A stretch of DNA of 64,000 nucleotides from assembly GCA_033296705.1 (NCBI GenBank), contig MU856874.1, positions 97,515-161,514 on the forward strand, in the 5' to 3' direction. Below are positions 31,783-42,712 of the stretch, piece by piece. Positions within the stretch are counted from its first letter, which is position 1. Each line of letters starts with the position of its first letter. This DNA comes from Chaetomidium leptoderma (lineage: Eukaryota; Ascomycota; Sordariomycetes; Sordariales; Chaetomiaceae). Under the pieces are notes generated by a model. It saw nothing but the letters and a program-made list of their open reading frames with translations, did no database searches and was not told the origin of the DNA. Both the position numbers and the translations under genes were made by a program.

Positions 31783-32742
31783 GGTTGGAGGCTAGTTGGA
31801 GGCTGTCTAGTAATGACTACCCCTGAGGATGGATGGTGACTGCCGTACTGTACCAGGCAGAACCCCTCTGCCCTTATACCCTTCAGGCAATGAATGGGCC
31901 CCTGGGGGCTTCCCACATTGCCCAGATCTTATCGGCGAGATTTAATCCTCTCAGTGTTATTCGGCCCCACACGTCCACTCCCGGTCCTCCCCCATCAAGG
32001 CAGTAAACACTCGGCGCCCGTGCCCCGGAGTGTGCTCCCGCCATTAGGGGCGCTCAGTGGCGCGCACAAGTTGGGGAAAATCATCTCGGGCCTGAGATAA
32101 ATGACGCGAAAAAGCTGGGGTGCATGCGTCGGATCGGCATTGTGACGGTGCAGAAGGGCGGAATGACGCCCCTGGTCCGGCATCTAGCCGACGCGAGATC
32201 GTCCCCTGCTGCCGCTGTGCGCGACTGGCGACTGGTGGGCATATACCAGAGCCGGGCCGCAATGCCTGGTATTAATTAGCGGCGTCGTAGTTCCCGTCGT
32301 GGCAGTGGACCAACCCTCCAAACCCCGCAGGACAAGACGGGTTAATACCGAGGTACCAAGATCTGGAAAGGGTCCTGCCCGACGTTCGGATCTGCTCGCC
32401 CCGTCCGCACCTTGGGTCGCTCAATCAGGAGGGTATCGACTGTGGGCCACCATGTAGCAGGATAAACCTGAATGGGGACGTTGATATCGGATAATATAGC
32501 TTTGAGATAAAGAGACGTTTGGGAGCCGCTTCATTGAATCGAAGGGGAACAACTTTGAGGAGCGAATTGCAACCCAGGAACATAATCAGCTCGGAATTCG
32601 CTGTTGTTCCAAGTCGATTAATATTAGAGCCTGCAAGGGGTTTGTATGTACCTATAGCTGTTTTAGCTACCTATATTCGGAAAACATGTACCGAGAATCC
32701 GCCAACACAAAAAGGGCCGGTAACAGGGAAAACCGAATACAA
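31783..32742. promoter_or_regulatory. Upstream region of the beta-glucosidase
   Basis: Promoter region of the beta-glucosidase and 3' flank of the aspartic protease. Apart from the TATA element I assign no site. Confidence 0.5.
31873..31878 (-). promoter_or_regulatory. TATA box of the beta-glucosidase gene
   Basis: TATAAG on the minus strand, about 91 bp before the start codon, a usual distance for a highly inducible fungal gene. Confidence 0.55.
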
Positions 32743-34086
32743 CTACGCATGCAGCGCCATGCCCAGCGAACGGTTGCCCCCATGGAAGACGACAAACTGC
32801 GATCGGAAGAAGACGTCGCCCCAGATCTGATAGCGTGCCACGGTACGCTGGATGCCGCCAAAGCACCCTGCTATCGTATCAGTATCATTCATCTCGGTAG
32901 ACGGGGGGTGCGACTTGAGAGACTTACTATCACCGTTGAACAGTCCAAAGTTGATGTCGGGCCCCCTTATCCTGGCAGTGTAAACCCCGCCGACGTCGAG
33001 CAAGAGATCGGGCAGAGTGGTGTTGCACGGGAACGTCATGCCGCCCGCCGCAGGAGTATGCTTGGCGCCGGGAACTTGGCGGTAGTAGCCGTCCGACAGC
33101 TCCTTGGAGACCAGCATGAGCGTGGTGCCGGTATCGACGATGGCCTGCGAAGTGGGCAGTTTCTTCTGGCGCTTGCCTACCGTGAAGCCGCTGGTGGAAA
33201 CCTGCCAGAACCCCAGGGACGTGGTGGCGGGGATCCAGCCGAGCTTGCCCTCGAACTTGGTGCCGTCGATGCGGCCAAACTCGTAGCTGCCGACAGCGTC
33301 CTTGCGCAGGTCGGCCGTGAAGAGCGGGGCGGCGAGTGATGGCATGACGTTTTCAAAAAAGGTCTTTGGCTTCACGGGCTTGACCGTGCTGAGCTGGGAG
33401 AAGGCAAGGCCGAGCAGGCCGCTGAGGTTCGTGTCCTGGACGAAAGCGGTCGAGACGGTCGTCGCCATCTGAACGGCTTGGCCCGTCACTATGGCGCCGC
33501 CAACGTCGACCGTGTCCGTTCCCACGTTTCCCGCTGCCGTAGTGCCGTCGCCGTAGACGATGGAGAAGTTTGCCCCGGACAGCTGCTTGAACGTCGGCGA
33601 GCGCAGGGGGTCGTAGGCCTGGTGGCCGGCCGTGGACAGGGCCGGGAGTTGGGTGCTGAATACCCAGAGGTCGGCCGACCCGGAGTCGAGAGCCACGTTG
33701 ATGGTCTGGCCGCCGATCTGGATGGGGGAGATGTATTCGATGCCGTTGTTGGCCGGGAAGGCAGAGACCGACCCGACCGCTGCGTTCGCCGCGTTCGCCG
33801 CGTGCGCTGCGTGCGCCGCCTGCATGAGCTTGGAAGCGTTTGGAGTGCCGAACGGGACATTGTCGGCCGCGGCTTGATCTCCCAGGGAATCCAACAGCTC
33901 TTGCGGAATGGGCATTCGGTATTTTTGGTATGCCTTCAACAGCTCCCTCGGTCCATCGTGGCGTTTGAAGTTTGGGTTTCGGACCCGGTCGACCTTGAAT
34001 GAGCGTTTTTGTATCCTGGAGGGCGCGGCTAGCGAGAATGGCGTCCACAGCAGAAGCAGAAGGAAATGAAACAGAATGAGCGACAT
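32743..34086 (-). CDS. Secreted aspartic protease (family A1, penicillopepsin-like)
   Basis: Two exons, 34086-32928 and 32867-32743 (60-bp intron GTAAGT...GATAGCAG), giving 427 residues. Parts: signal peptide (MSLILFHFLLLLLWTPFSLA), a basic propeptide with an Ala/His/Asn-rich repeat near residues 89-105, then the two-lobed protease. The catalytic motifs are ALDSGSADLWVF (D134) and AIVDTGTTLML (D318), with the flap tyrosine in VYGDG (Y178). The C-terminus has CFGGIQ and a WGDVFFRSQFVVF strand. It acts as an acidic extracellular endopeptidase. The short intron has no stop codon and a length divisible by three, so it is easily missed; removing it restores the conserved segment before CFGGIQ. A cysteine partner (FPCNTTLPDL) suggests the usual C-terminal disulfide. 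Confidence 0.93.
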   Translation of the reverse strand: MSLILFHFLLLLLWTPFSLAAPSRIQKRSFKVDRVRNPNFKRHDGPRELLKAYQKYRMPIPQELLDSLGDQAAADNVPFGTPNASKLMQAAHAAHAANAANAAVGSVSAFPANNGIEYISPIQIGGQTINVALDSGSADLWVFSTQLPALSTAGHQAYDPLRSPTFKQLSGANFSIVYGDGTTAAGNVGTDTVDVGGAIVTGQAVQMATTVSTAFVQDTNLSGLLGLAFSQLSTVKPVKPKTFFENVMPSLAAPLFTADLRKDAVGSYEFGRIDGTKFEGKLGWIPATTSLGFWQVSTSGFTVGKRQKKLPTSQAIVDTGTTLMLVSKELSDGYYRQVPGAKHTPAAGGMTFPCNTTLPDLLLDVGGVYTARIRGPDINFGLFNGDSKSLKSHPPSTEMNDTDTIAGCFGGIQRTVARYQIWGDVFFRSQFVVFHGGNRSLGMALHA

Positions 34087-35253
34087 GGCTCTGGTCGTTT
34101 AAATGATGGTGTTGGTTGAGGAGCGAATGGGCAAACTCAGAGAGTGAAGAGAGTAAGCCACAAGAGCAGCGTGTTTAGACTTTAGACCGATACCCCGCGT
34201 CAAGTCGGGAGTAAACTTTCAATCGAAACAATTGAAGTCAAGTCGGGAGTAAACTTCAATCGAGACAATTGAAGTGCTTGCCAAAGGAGTGAGCAAGTCG
34301 CTGCCTGGTGTCCACTGTTTACAACCAAAAAGCGACGGAAGAAGCCTGAGATATGGAAGGGAAGAGGATATGCTCGAAAATCATGGATGCTTTGAGGAAT
34401 TTGGACGACAGAGCAGGCGAGTGCCCGTCTTTAAATATGGTCTGCAATCCTGCAGTGACTAAGACTTGACGCGTCAACATGTTTTGTGTTTGTGCAGAAA
34501 GGAATGTACCTAATAAGGGAGAACATGTGCGCGCCGGCAGGAAGTGCATAATCAGCTGCATTATTTCAGAGCATGACACTATTGAATTACAGGCGCTTGA
34601 CTACGCATACAAGTTTCTCACGGTTGAGGCTCAATTGTTGTAAGAGTCCTTCGTGACGATGCTGAATGAAGAAGGGTTGTGGGTTTCGGGATAGCACTAG
34701 TACCTAGGTACCTAGTTACCTAGTTGTTCAGGGGTAGGGGGGAGGATGCATCGACTCGATTGCCGCCAGGCTTCACGTCATGACGAGGCAGGATTGAATC
34801 CGACTTGCCCCGCCTCTCGTATCAAGGTGTGCCACTGGCAACTGCAAGACTCCGCCTCACTCAGGAGAAGCCAAGAAATCTGTGTGGGGATTGAAGTGTC
34901 TCAGGTTTGTATACGAGGACTGATTCGTAACCCCTTATAGTTATGGATCAACGAGTCGAGTCGTGTCTAACGGTAACAGGGTCAGAAGAACTAACCAGAG
35001 TGCGAGTCGGCGCCATCGCCCCAGACGTACGACAGGGCCTCGTAGGCGGGGCCCTACCTAGGATGATGGACAAGGTGCTCAGTCATCACCAATCCCTACC
35101 TACCTAGGTAGTTACCCGCCGACCCAAAATAGATATGATCGAAGAAGCAAAATGAGTGCGAACTACGAAGAATAACTTGGACATGATGCCCGTTCTTTCT
35201 TTCCTCGTCTCCAATGCGAAAACACTATTGTTGCCATTGCCCGGATCGTCACC
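34087..35253. promoter_or_regulatory. Divergent upstream region of the protease and tyrosinase genes
   Basis: Lies between two divergent secreted-enzyme genes. It carries a tandem duplication of about 37 bp and two copies of the palindrome TACCTAGGTA (34,701-34,710 and 35,101-35,110). No further gene was recognised. Confidence 0.5.
34201..34275 (+). repeat. Tandem direct repeat of about 37 bp, two copies
   Basis: CAAGTCGGGAGTAAACTT... is duplicated almost exactly (34,201-34,238 and 34,239-34,275). Each copy contains an internal inverted element around TTCAATCG / CAATTGAA. It lies about 120 bp upstream of the protease start. Confidence 0.85.
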
Positions 35254-36476
35254 ATGAAGTTTACCACATGCGCCCAGGTGCTGTCAGCGGCGGTGATGGC
35301 AACATCCGCTTCGGTCCGGATACACGAGAAGCGCGGCGGCGTCCAACATGGCTCTTCCCACGAACACAAAATCAAGGCGATATCGTGGGACGAGGCCGTG
35401 CAGATCATGCAAGAGGGTGCCAGTGGTTCCGATGGCAAGAAGGTCCCCTCGCTCACCAACACCGACGAGGCCCAACGCGGGCCCTCTTGCACCGACAAGG
35501 TCCGGGTCGAGTGGAACAACATGGCCGACGACGACAAGCTCTCGTATGTCCAGTCGGTCAAGTGCCTAATGGAGGCAACACCGCTGGGCGTGTGGGCCAA
35601 TGCGACGAGCATCTGGGATGAGATGACATGGGTACATGACCAGCTGAGCGAGCGCATCCACGGTGTCGACAGTTTCCTGCCCTGGCATCGGTACTACCTC
35701 TATATGCTCAAGACCCTTCTGGAAGAACACTGCGCCTACACGGGCCCTATGCCCTGGTGGCGCGAGACAGACTACACTGGCAACTTTGCCGGGTCGGGTG
35801 TCTTCACACCAGAGTATTTTGGCGCGCTGCCCCCGCTGTCTGACACGGGCGAAGGGACATGTATTACCGATGGCGTGAGTCTTGATCTAGATGCATGTCA
35901 GTGCTCTCGCCCAACTGACCACTACTGGTATGTGTGTACAGGCATTCGCCAATACTACCGTCCTCGTCGGCCCCGACGGCCCGACGTGCCTCTCCCGCGG
36001 CGAGACCAAGCAGACGACCGACGAGACGACGATCGCGACGTTGAATCTATGCCACGGCGACGCAAACACCGAGTACACGCAACACCGGCGTTGCGTCGAG
36101 CAGACGATACACGCCACAATGCACGAAGGCATCGGCCCTACCATGTGGCTGCTCGCCACGTCCCCGGGCGACCCCCTCTTCTTCTTGCACCACGGCTTCG
36201 TCGACTGGCAGTGGAAGCGCTGGCAGGACGTCAGCAGTATCCGCTCGACTTCGAGTAAGCAAGCCTTGACCCTTTTGCCATCTAATATACAAAAGCTAAC
36301 GCCTCTTGTAACGCACAGTTTCTGGCTGCGCAGAGTATTCCGAGGATGGCTCCCCGTGCATTCCTCTGACCCGAGACACGGTGTTGACGACGATGGGCTT
36401 GGTACCTGATATGACGGTCGGCGACGTGCTCGACACGGAGAACAGTATCCTGTGCTACACTTACGATGAGTTCTGA
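35254..36476 (+). CDS. Tyrosinase-family (type 3 copper) secreted oxidase, short form
   Basis: Three exons, 35254-35874, 35942-36254 and 36319-36476, giving 363 residues. A signal peptide is followed by the common central domain. The CuA histidines are in WVHDQLSERIHGVDSFLPWH (H128, H136, H145). The CuB histidines are in TIHATMHEGIG (H264, H268) and FFLHHGFVDWQW (H290/H291). GDPLFFLHH with the FVDWQW continuation is typical of fungal short tyrosinases. It would oxidise mono- or diphenols with O2. The protein lacks the long C-terminal masking domain of intracellular tyrosinases, consistent with secretion. The last exon supplies a SGCAEYSEDGSPC cysteine pair. Possible roles are melanin formation or phenolic-metabolite tailoring. 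Confidence 0.92.
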
Positions 36477-37532
36477 GGGGCCCGGTTGTCAACTTGGTAA
36501 ATAAGTATCCGGGGTTGTGGATAGAGTGCAGCTTGACCAGACCAAACATACAATACCATCTGCTGCCATCCATCTTCCAATTGCCAGTTCCTTGCTCAAC
36601 AAAGTAGAGCAGCCATCCGTCCAGCAATGACTTGGCAATAATCCATGCTAGCACCCGCCAAGTCAAACACGTGCCAAAGCATCGTTTTATCATGGCCGGT
36701 GGCAAGAAAGAGAGGGGGATGCGGGCGCTGCACTGCTGCACTGCTGCAGAACGCTGCAGAACGCTGCAGTAGGGAGCCTGCAGAGGCCTGGCCAAGTGAG
36801 CTGTGCCAGTGGTCATTGATCAAAAGCACAATTGCATGCGTCTTTGATGGGGATGAAAGCCCCGACCACAGATCGTGGCAGAAACTCCAGTTTCGCCGTG
36901 TTGCCGGGCAGGATATTCAAGAATTTTAAGAGATTGAAGAGAAGACGCGCCACCAACCACAAAATAAAAAAGTTTAATTACCTAGTTACCCCGCGTCCGT
37001 CGATTCGATTTGCCTCCGAGTTTGTCGCGTTGACCACGTGACCGTTGGCAGTGGCAGACAGCCAAGCGCCCTGTTGCAGCCGTCGGTCCGTTTCGCAGCC
37101 ACTGCGACGGCCGTCCCCGCTTCACCGTCGGTCCCAACCTCGCAAATGATCCGCGCCATCAGCGCCCAGTGCCACAAAACGGAGTCGCTTTCAGCCCGCC
37201 AAAGTCCCGAGTAGACGCCGATAAAACATGTCTGGTCTGGAGATGTGCTCTGCATCTTCTCACTGATCGCCGCGTCTTGAGCCCGCCAGCGCAATCGCTC
37301 TCGTCTGCGACCGGGCCAGTCTCGACACTCGACAGTTTGGCGCCTGGAAAATCGCGGTCTGCAACCCGCTCTGCGCCAGTTGGCGCTCGGATCGCCTCCG
37401 CCTCCGTTTCGCCCACCCACCCCCCCTCGGGCCGACCCAGTCGCAGCTCCATCACCACTCCGCCCGCATCCGCCATCAGGCCAAGCCGCACGAAAGCCGT
37501 CAAGGGTTCCACCCGACTCCCCGCGGTCCGCC
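36477..37532. other. Intergenic, promoter of the Myb/SANT-like gene
   Basis: Contains short CTGCA-rich repeats at 36,724-36,770 and a C-rich leader before 37,533. A long antisense frame over the tyrosinase ends here but is not supported. Confidence 0.5.
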
Positions 37533-38489
37533 ATGTCCGACGAGGACTTCTCGGCCGCCGGCGGGGGCTCCGGCAGGGCGTCCGGCCCCGGCAAGCACCG
37601 CGGGCCGCGCTTCACCTGGAACCCGCAGTTCGAGGCCACCTTCTTCCGCTCGCTCTGCGAGTCCGTCTCGCTCGGCCTCCGCGACGGCAGCACCTTCAAG
37701 CCCGAGGCCTGGGACCGCGCCATGCAGGCCCTCATCGACAAGCACGGCGCCTACGCCAACAAGGGCCACCTCATCAACAAGACCGACAACGCCCGGAAGA
37801 AGTACCGCCTCTGGCGCGGCCTGCGAGAGGACCCCGAGTTCTACTACAACGGCCAGACACGTACCGTCACGGCCAGCGATGATGCATGGGCGAGGCATCT
37901 CCAGGTAAGTAGACGATATTTGACCTTGGGACGACGAGACTGACTGACTCTTGTGTCTACCCTACAGAAAGAGCCCCTCGCCCGCTCCCTCCGCCTCCGG
38001 CCGTTCGAGCACGAAGAATTTTACGAAATCCTGTTCCCCGACGTCATTGGGTCGGGCGGCGCACCGAAACGACTCACAAAACCGCGCCGGAAGGGCACAC
38101 ACGACCCACTCAATGGCACAGAAGAGCCCGAGGGGCCGGCGACAGCCATCATGGACCTGCTCACAGACACGGCCTACATCAACCCCATCCAAACACACAT
38201 CCCCTCGCCGATGCCACCGGTGATGCCCGCTCCGATGGCCGCCCATATCCCCCCACCTCAGCAACAACACCGAGGCTCCGCAACATCTATGCCTCCGCCA
38301 CCTCCGCCACGGTCCTCGGTATCCTCCGCGTCGGCGCTGACCCCGCCCGAGGAGACGGCACTCCAAGGCCGTAAACGCGTGCAGGCGCCCGACAGCAATC
38401 AAGGCTCCAACACGGGCCAGCCCCCGGACAAGCGCCGGCGCACCGGCGCTCCAGGCTACCTCGACCTGACCCAACAGCAACAGCAACAA

Positions 38490-38523
<34 letters not shown>

Positions 38524-38882
38524 TACAACAACCACCACAAGCACAAACCTCCCTCTCCCTCCCCATATCCTCCTCTGCCATCTCGCCGGCAAACACGCCA
38601 GCCACAAACCCGACGGGGACAACGCTCACCGAAACGCTCCACCTCCTCACCGAAGCCCTCCGCCTGACGCGAGGCGGCTCCAAACTGAATCCCGGCTGGC
38701 AGGAACGGGCCATGGACATCTTCTTTGCCGACTTTGTCGTCGAGGACCCGGACCTGCAGCTCAAGATTGCCGAGAAGGTGCTGACGGACGAGAACAAGGC
38801 CATGGTGTTTTGCAAGATGCCCGACGTGCTCCGCCGGCACTGGGTGAAGCGGTTGAGGGAGTTGCATAATCGGAATGCTTGA
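37533..38882 (+). CDS. Myb/SANT-like DNA-binding-domain protein with polyQ tract
   Basis: Two exons, 37533-37904 and 37968-38882 (63-bp intron), giving 428 residues. Residues about 27-125 (RFTWNPQFEATFFRSLCE...INKTDNARKKYRLWRGL) match the Myb/SANT-like domain found in plant, fungal and transposon-derived proteins. The segment after the intron (RPFEHEEFYEILFPDVIGSG) is the conserved extension of that family. Then come Pro-rich stretches, a basic KRRR nuclear-localisation-like patch and a 17-glutamine run (38,472-38,522). A conserved-looking C-terminal helical region (DIFFADFVVEDPDLQLKIAEKVL) ends the protein. It is probably a nuclear DNA-binding regulator; the target is unknown. Confidence 0.82.
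38472..38525 (+). repeat. CAG/CAA polyglutamine microsatellite
   Basis: Mixed CAG and CAA codons encode 17 consecutive glutamines in the Myb/SANT-like protein. Mixed codons limit slippage. Confidence 0.9.
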
Positions 38883-39827
38883 GCCTTGAGGTGGTTGTGT
38901 GTTTTGTCTTTCTTCTGGTCTTGTTATGATTTCTCTTCGCTTCTCTTCTCTTCTTCTTCTTCTTCTTGGACCTGCGAACACTCTGGTGGAGGGTTGCGCC
39001 TTTTTGGGGGGGTATTGGATTGGAGGTTTTGTTTATTGGTGTTGACGTACGTACGTATGGCCGGATGAAGGTGACGAGGGATGGATGAGGGGGACTGATA
39101 TCGGATGGCGGGTTGGGTTTGAGATTGCTTGGGTCAATTTGCTGGATACCTCTCTATTTTTGCTGGTTTGCATGGCGGCGTCAACATGGCAGTCTGTTTG
39201 CTGGTTTGGGCTTGGGATGTCTGATGTTTATCAATTTCTGGCTGTCGACGACAGTGGGTTCAGCTCTGGACAGTTGACGCGCCATAATACTCCTGTGAGC
39301 TTTTTCTGCTTTAAGCAGCAGCTCCCTTTTGGACACGGTGGTTTTCACATGGCGTCGCGCAGATACCACCCTGTATTCCTATGAGTTTGGGCCTGTTGGC
39401 TTGGGAAGGGCATTGGATGAAAGTCCCTTGGGATTTTTGTATTTGTTTCCGAGGTCGGGTTCCTTCCTCTATTCATGTCTGTATCCAACGCCCGGTATGT
39501 TCAATGTCACAGAAGTTCAACCCAGGGCAGTCCGCCTGTGGTCACTTGGGTTCGGAAAACAGGCAAGCGAGGGATCAAACTCGGGGGTTAAAACGATGGT
39601 ATTCTCTCTGATCAAGCATCAAGCACAACAGCCGCCGAACAAGCTAATCGCCGCCGAAAAAAACACCTGCCCCTTCTCCCCCCTGAACGAGATGAACCAC
39701 CAATCTACCAATGCTTCCCCTTCATTCCATGCCCTGCTCCGCCTACTCCTGGGTAAGCCGGTGAACTCCAACACCAACCACAGAGACCTCGATGGACAAC
39801 ATACAGATGAGGCGTGAGGACCCTCGT
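38883..39827. other. Intergenic, between convergent genes
   Basis: Begins with a TTC-rich pyrimidine tract (38,935-38,968) in the 3' flank of the Myb/SANT-like gene. No further gene was recognised. Confidence 0.5.
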
Positions 39828-39896
39828 TTATTTGCCGTGCTCAGAGCAGCCAGCGCACGAGCAGCTAGCGCCGCACTTGCAGTCGTTTCCGCACAT
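39828..39896 (-). CDS. Copper-type metallothionein, 22 residues
   Basis: A 69-bp frame encodes a 22-residue protein beginning MCGNDCKCGASCSC. Cysteines are at 2, 6, 8, 12, 14 and 17, with two Cys-x-Cys motifs and a histidine near the end. Size, start and spacing match the short metallothioneins of Neurospora, Podospora and other filamentous ascomycetes, which bind Cu(I) in the cytosol. No hydrophobic residue other than the initiator and two alanines is present, as expected. The Neurospora protein has seven cysteines, so one fewer here is a small difference. Metallothionein genes are usually copper-induced. An AT-rich TATA-like element lies about 130 bp upstream. No intron is needed. Confidence 0.9.
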   Translation of the reverse strand: MCGNDCKCGASCSCAGCSEHGK

Positions 39897-41530
39897 GTTG
39901 ATGGTTGGGAGTTTGAGTCGTGAGACTGGTGAGTGAAAGTTGCTTTTGTTGGTTGAGGACGTTGATGTCTATTGCGTGATGGGGAGACAGAAAAGTTGAG
40001 CAAGTTGGACGGGAATCAGGGTCGTATTTATCTCCATCTTCAGTTTCCCCCCCCCCCTCCTTTGGAGATGGCGCCAAGCGGGGTCCAGCTGACCTTCTCC
40101 TTTCCACGCAGTCACGCTTCACACACCGCACCCTTTTGGAAACCCCACCCTCGCAACAGGGAGTATTCACACAGCAACCGGGCGCGGTAACACATTCCCA
40201 GCGTGGGAGGAGAGTTGGGACCGACGAATGAGAGGTGTGGCTGCTTGCCAATAACCCCTGGTGCCGGGGCGAGCAGGTTGCGCGCATTGTGCGCGCGCGG
40301 GGGTGGTGGCACATGGTGGGTGGACACCGAAACTGATTTGGTTAGGAGATGCCGCGCCGCGGTGGCGTGTCTCTCCAACCCCTCAGTTGGTCCCCCCTGT
40401 GGTTGTCGTGTGAACCATCTCGAGAAGACTCCCAGACTCGTAGGCCCCCCCCCCCATCCCAACAATATCCAACTGACAGAGAATTGGAGTCGGCGGGATG
40501 TCACACCTCTGCTGCCGGCATAACCGACTTCGCTTGGAGGCCGAGTCCCACGTACTGCTGCCGACCCACCTTGGTTCTCTCTTGGCGGGGTCATGACGAC
40601 TGGAAATGGAACTTGAGAAGCGAGCTGCATACTCTGCAGGAGTGCCATCCCACAAGTCACACAGCAGTTGAGCTTGGCAGGAGGCGCCGCCGTTCGCGGA
40701 GTGTGGCGTCGCGGGAGGGCATCCGCCACTGGCGTCAGTCCGAGAAATTGATTTCTCCGGGGGCAGGCTGATGGTGAGTTTGACGGCGAGCTGGGTTCAA
40801 TCAAGGGAGTTTTACACACATCAACAACGGCTCGGGCGGCAACGCTTTCTTTTCTCGAGTCCTTCTAAAGTCTTCCTCTTTCCAGAGACCGGTGCTAGAT
40901 TCAAACCACCTCCTGCCCCAGCCACGCTCGGCTTCGTCTCATTAGGGAACCCATACTCAAATCCTCAACCACCACATCTGTGTCAAGGATTCCATCACAC
41001 TTCCGCGGTTCCAACACCAGGGGTTACGTAACCCCGGCAAGCCTTTGTTGGTTAAGCTCGTCCCGGGCTCAGATCTCGCCCGCGGGATACGGCTGGTCCA
41101 ACCGGGTTATTGGACCGGCGGCTCGATCGAAACAGGGATCCACGTGGGCGTCGCAACCAAACCAGTGGGAAGACGTGACGGGCGTCATGTGGGTTGGGGG
41201 CAAGTGTCGACAAGGGGGGGGTTCCCCGTGGGGAAGTGAAGCGCCAACGACTGCCACGGCTCGGCTCGCCAGCTACGTTTTGAATCCTGAGACAGTCCGT
41301 GGGATGTGGATTGTAATGCATTGACAAACCAGAAGGAGAGGATTGGTTGAGTCATCTGATGACACCTCTGGAGCCTGCACCACATTGTCGTTGGTCTTGG
41401 CTGTCATACTAATTAATGCTTGTTTGATGTCTTTGAAAGTAACCCCCAACTGGTATTCAACCGAGTGTGAACACCGACATAGCAACAGAACCCGGACTGC
41501 TGTGAGAAGCAAGGATACTTGGACGTCATG
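39897..41530. other. Intergenic, promoter side of the metallothionein gene
   Basis: Contains a C run at 40,047-40,057, a TATA-like element and another C run near 40,446-40,456. The long frame at 40,112-40,819 (-) has no protein-like features. Confidence 0.5.
40023..40031 (-). promoter_or_regulatory. TATA-like element upstream of the metallothionein
   Basis: ATAAATACG on the minus strand, about 130 bp before the start codon. No copper-response element could be assigned. Confidence 0.4.
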
Positions 41531-42712
41531 TCAAATATTCTGCATGATTCCCGGATGAATCTTCTCCAGCTTCTCAGTCAGCTCCCGCCAGAGCTGCTTC
41601 TGAGTCTTCTCCCCCTCGGGGCTGAGCACAAACGCCGAGGGGCTGGCAGGGTGTGTGTTAGCTCGAGATTCAATCTTCCCTTCCAATCTGCAGAAAGGAA
41701 TGTATGTACATACCTTCCAACCTTGCAATCATCCAAATACTGCCCGTGTGTCTCCTCTCCCCCGGCAGCCCCGTGGACCAGTGTTCGACTCCCCTCCTCG
41801 GGGGTCCGAGACATGACTTTCTGCAGCAGCTTCACGTAGATTTGGGACAGCAGCCCGCCGTGCCTCATGATCTGCGTGGCCACGAAACCGGGGTTGACGA
41901 CGGTCGATGTGATGTTGCCGGGCTTGGTCGACCGGGTGAGCTCGTTGGCAAACTCGCGAGCCGTCAGGAGCTGGATGAGCTTGGAGACGTAGTATCTAGA
42001 GAATGCCCGATGTTATCAGCAATCTCCCCAGAGTGAGTAAAACCTCAAAACCCAGAAAAAAAAGAAAAAAAAGAACAAACCTATCCCCCATCCTCGCCCT
42101 CGCCGGATCCGCCAACTCGGCAAACACATCCGCCGCCCTCCTCTCAGGAAACTCAGTCATCCAATGCGTAAACGACCCCGTCCAGCACACCACCCCCCCC
42201 TCCGAGTCCTCCCCCTCCACCGCGGCCGTGGTCACGGTCTCCCTCATCTTAGGCAACAACAGCAACACCAACAACATATGCCCCACCACATTCACCGCCA
42301 CCGTCATCTCCTCCCCGCCCGCCTCGGGCGCCACCTCAAACGCGGTCATGTACACGCCCGCATTCGCCACCAGCACATCCACCCGCCCCGGCAGCTCCCT
42401 CTCTACCCGCCGCGCAAACGCCTCGATGGAGGCGTGCGACGCGAGATCCAGCGCCCACGCCTCAGCCACGCCGGGGGGACGGTTCGTCGACGCGGCGATG
42501 GAGGCGGCGGCGGCGTCGCCTTTGGCCGGGGAGCGCACGGCGAGGATGACCTTGGCTGCGTCGAGGCGGACGAGGTGGCGGGCTGTTTCGAGGCCGAGGC
42601 CGGTGTTGGCGCCGGTGATGATGATGGTTTTGTTGGTGAAGGGGGTTGTGGGGAGGGGGAGGGGGGTGAATTGGGAGGTGAGGTGGGTTTTTAGGTTGGT
42701 TAGGGTGGACAT
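41531..42712 (-). CDS. Short-chain dehydrogenase/reductase (retinol-dehydrogenase-like)
   Basis: Three exons, 42712-42081, 41995-41714 and 41642-41531 (introns 85 and 71 bp), giving 341 residues. TGANTGLG at 33-40 is the NAD(P)-binding loop, and LVANAGVYM is the NNAG-equivalent strand. Splicing creates RYYVSKL with the catalytic YxxxK (Y212, K216). The VNPGFVATQIMRH loop follows the active site. The final exon gives a conserved C-terminus (FVLSPEGEKTQKQLWRELTEKL). The family oxidises or reduces alcohols and ketones on lipids, steroids or xenobiotics; the substrate is unknown. Intron 1 has a long A/T-rich tract near its donor. The first exon is G/C-skewed, so antisense frames look open across it. 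Confidence 0.9.

Noticed and set aside
30037..31839. 600-codon open frame antisense to the beta-glucosidase
   Set aside because: It is a mirror of GC-rich codons of the GH3 gene; it has no domain and is Val/Arg/His/Asp-rich as such shadows are.
35887..36816. 309-codon frame antisense to the tyrosinase
   Set aside because: No motif, and it overlaps three well-supported exons.
40112..40819. 235-codon minus frame upstream of the metallothionein
   Set aside because: Low-complexity composition, no ATG-supported start and no motif.
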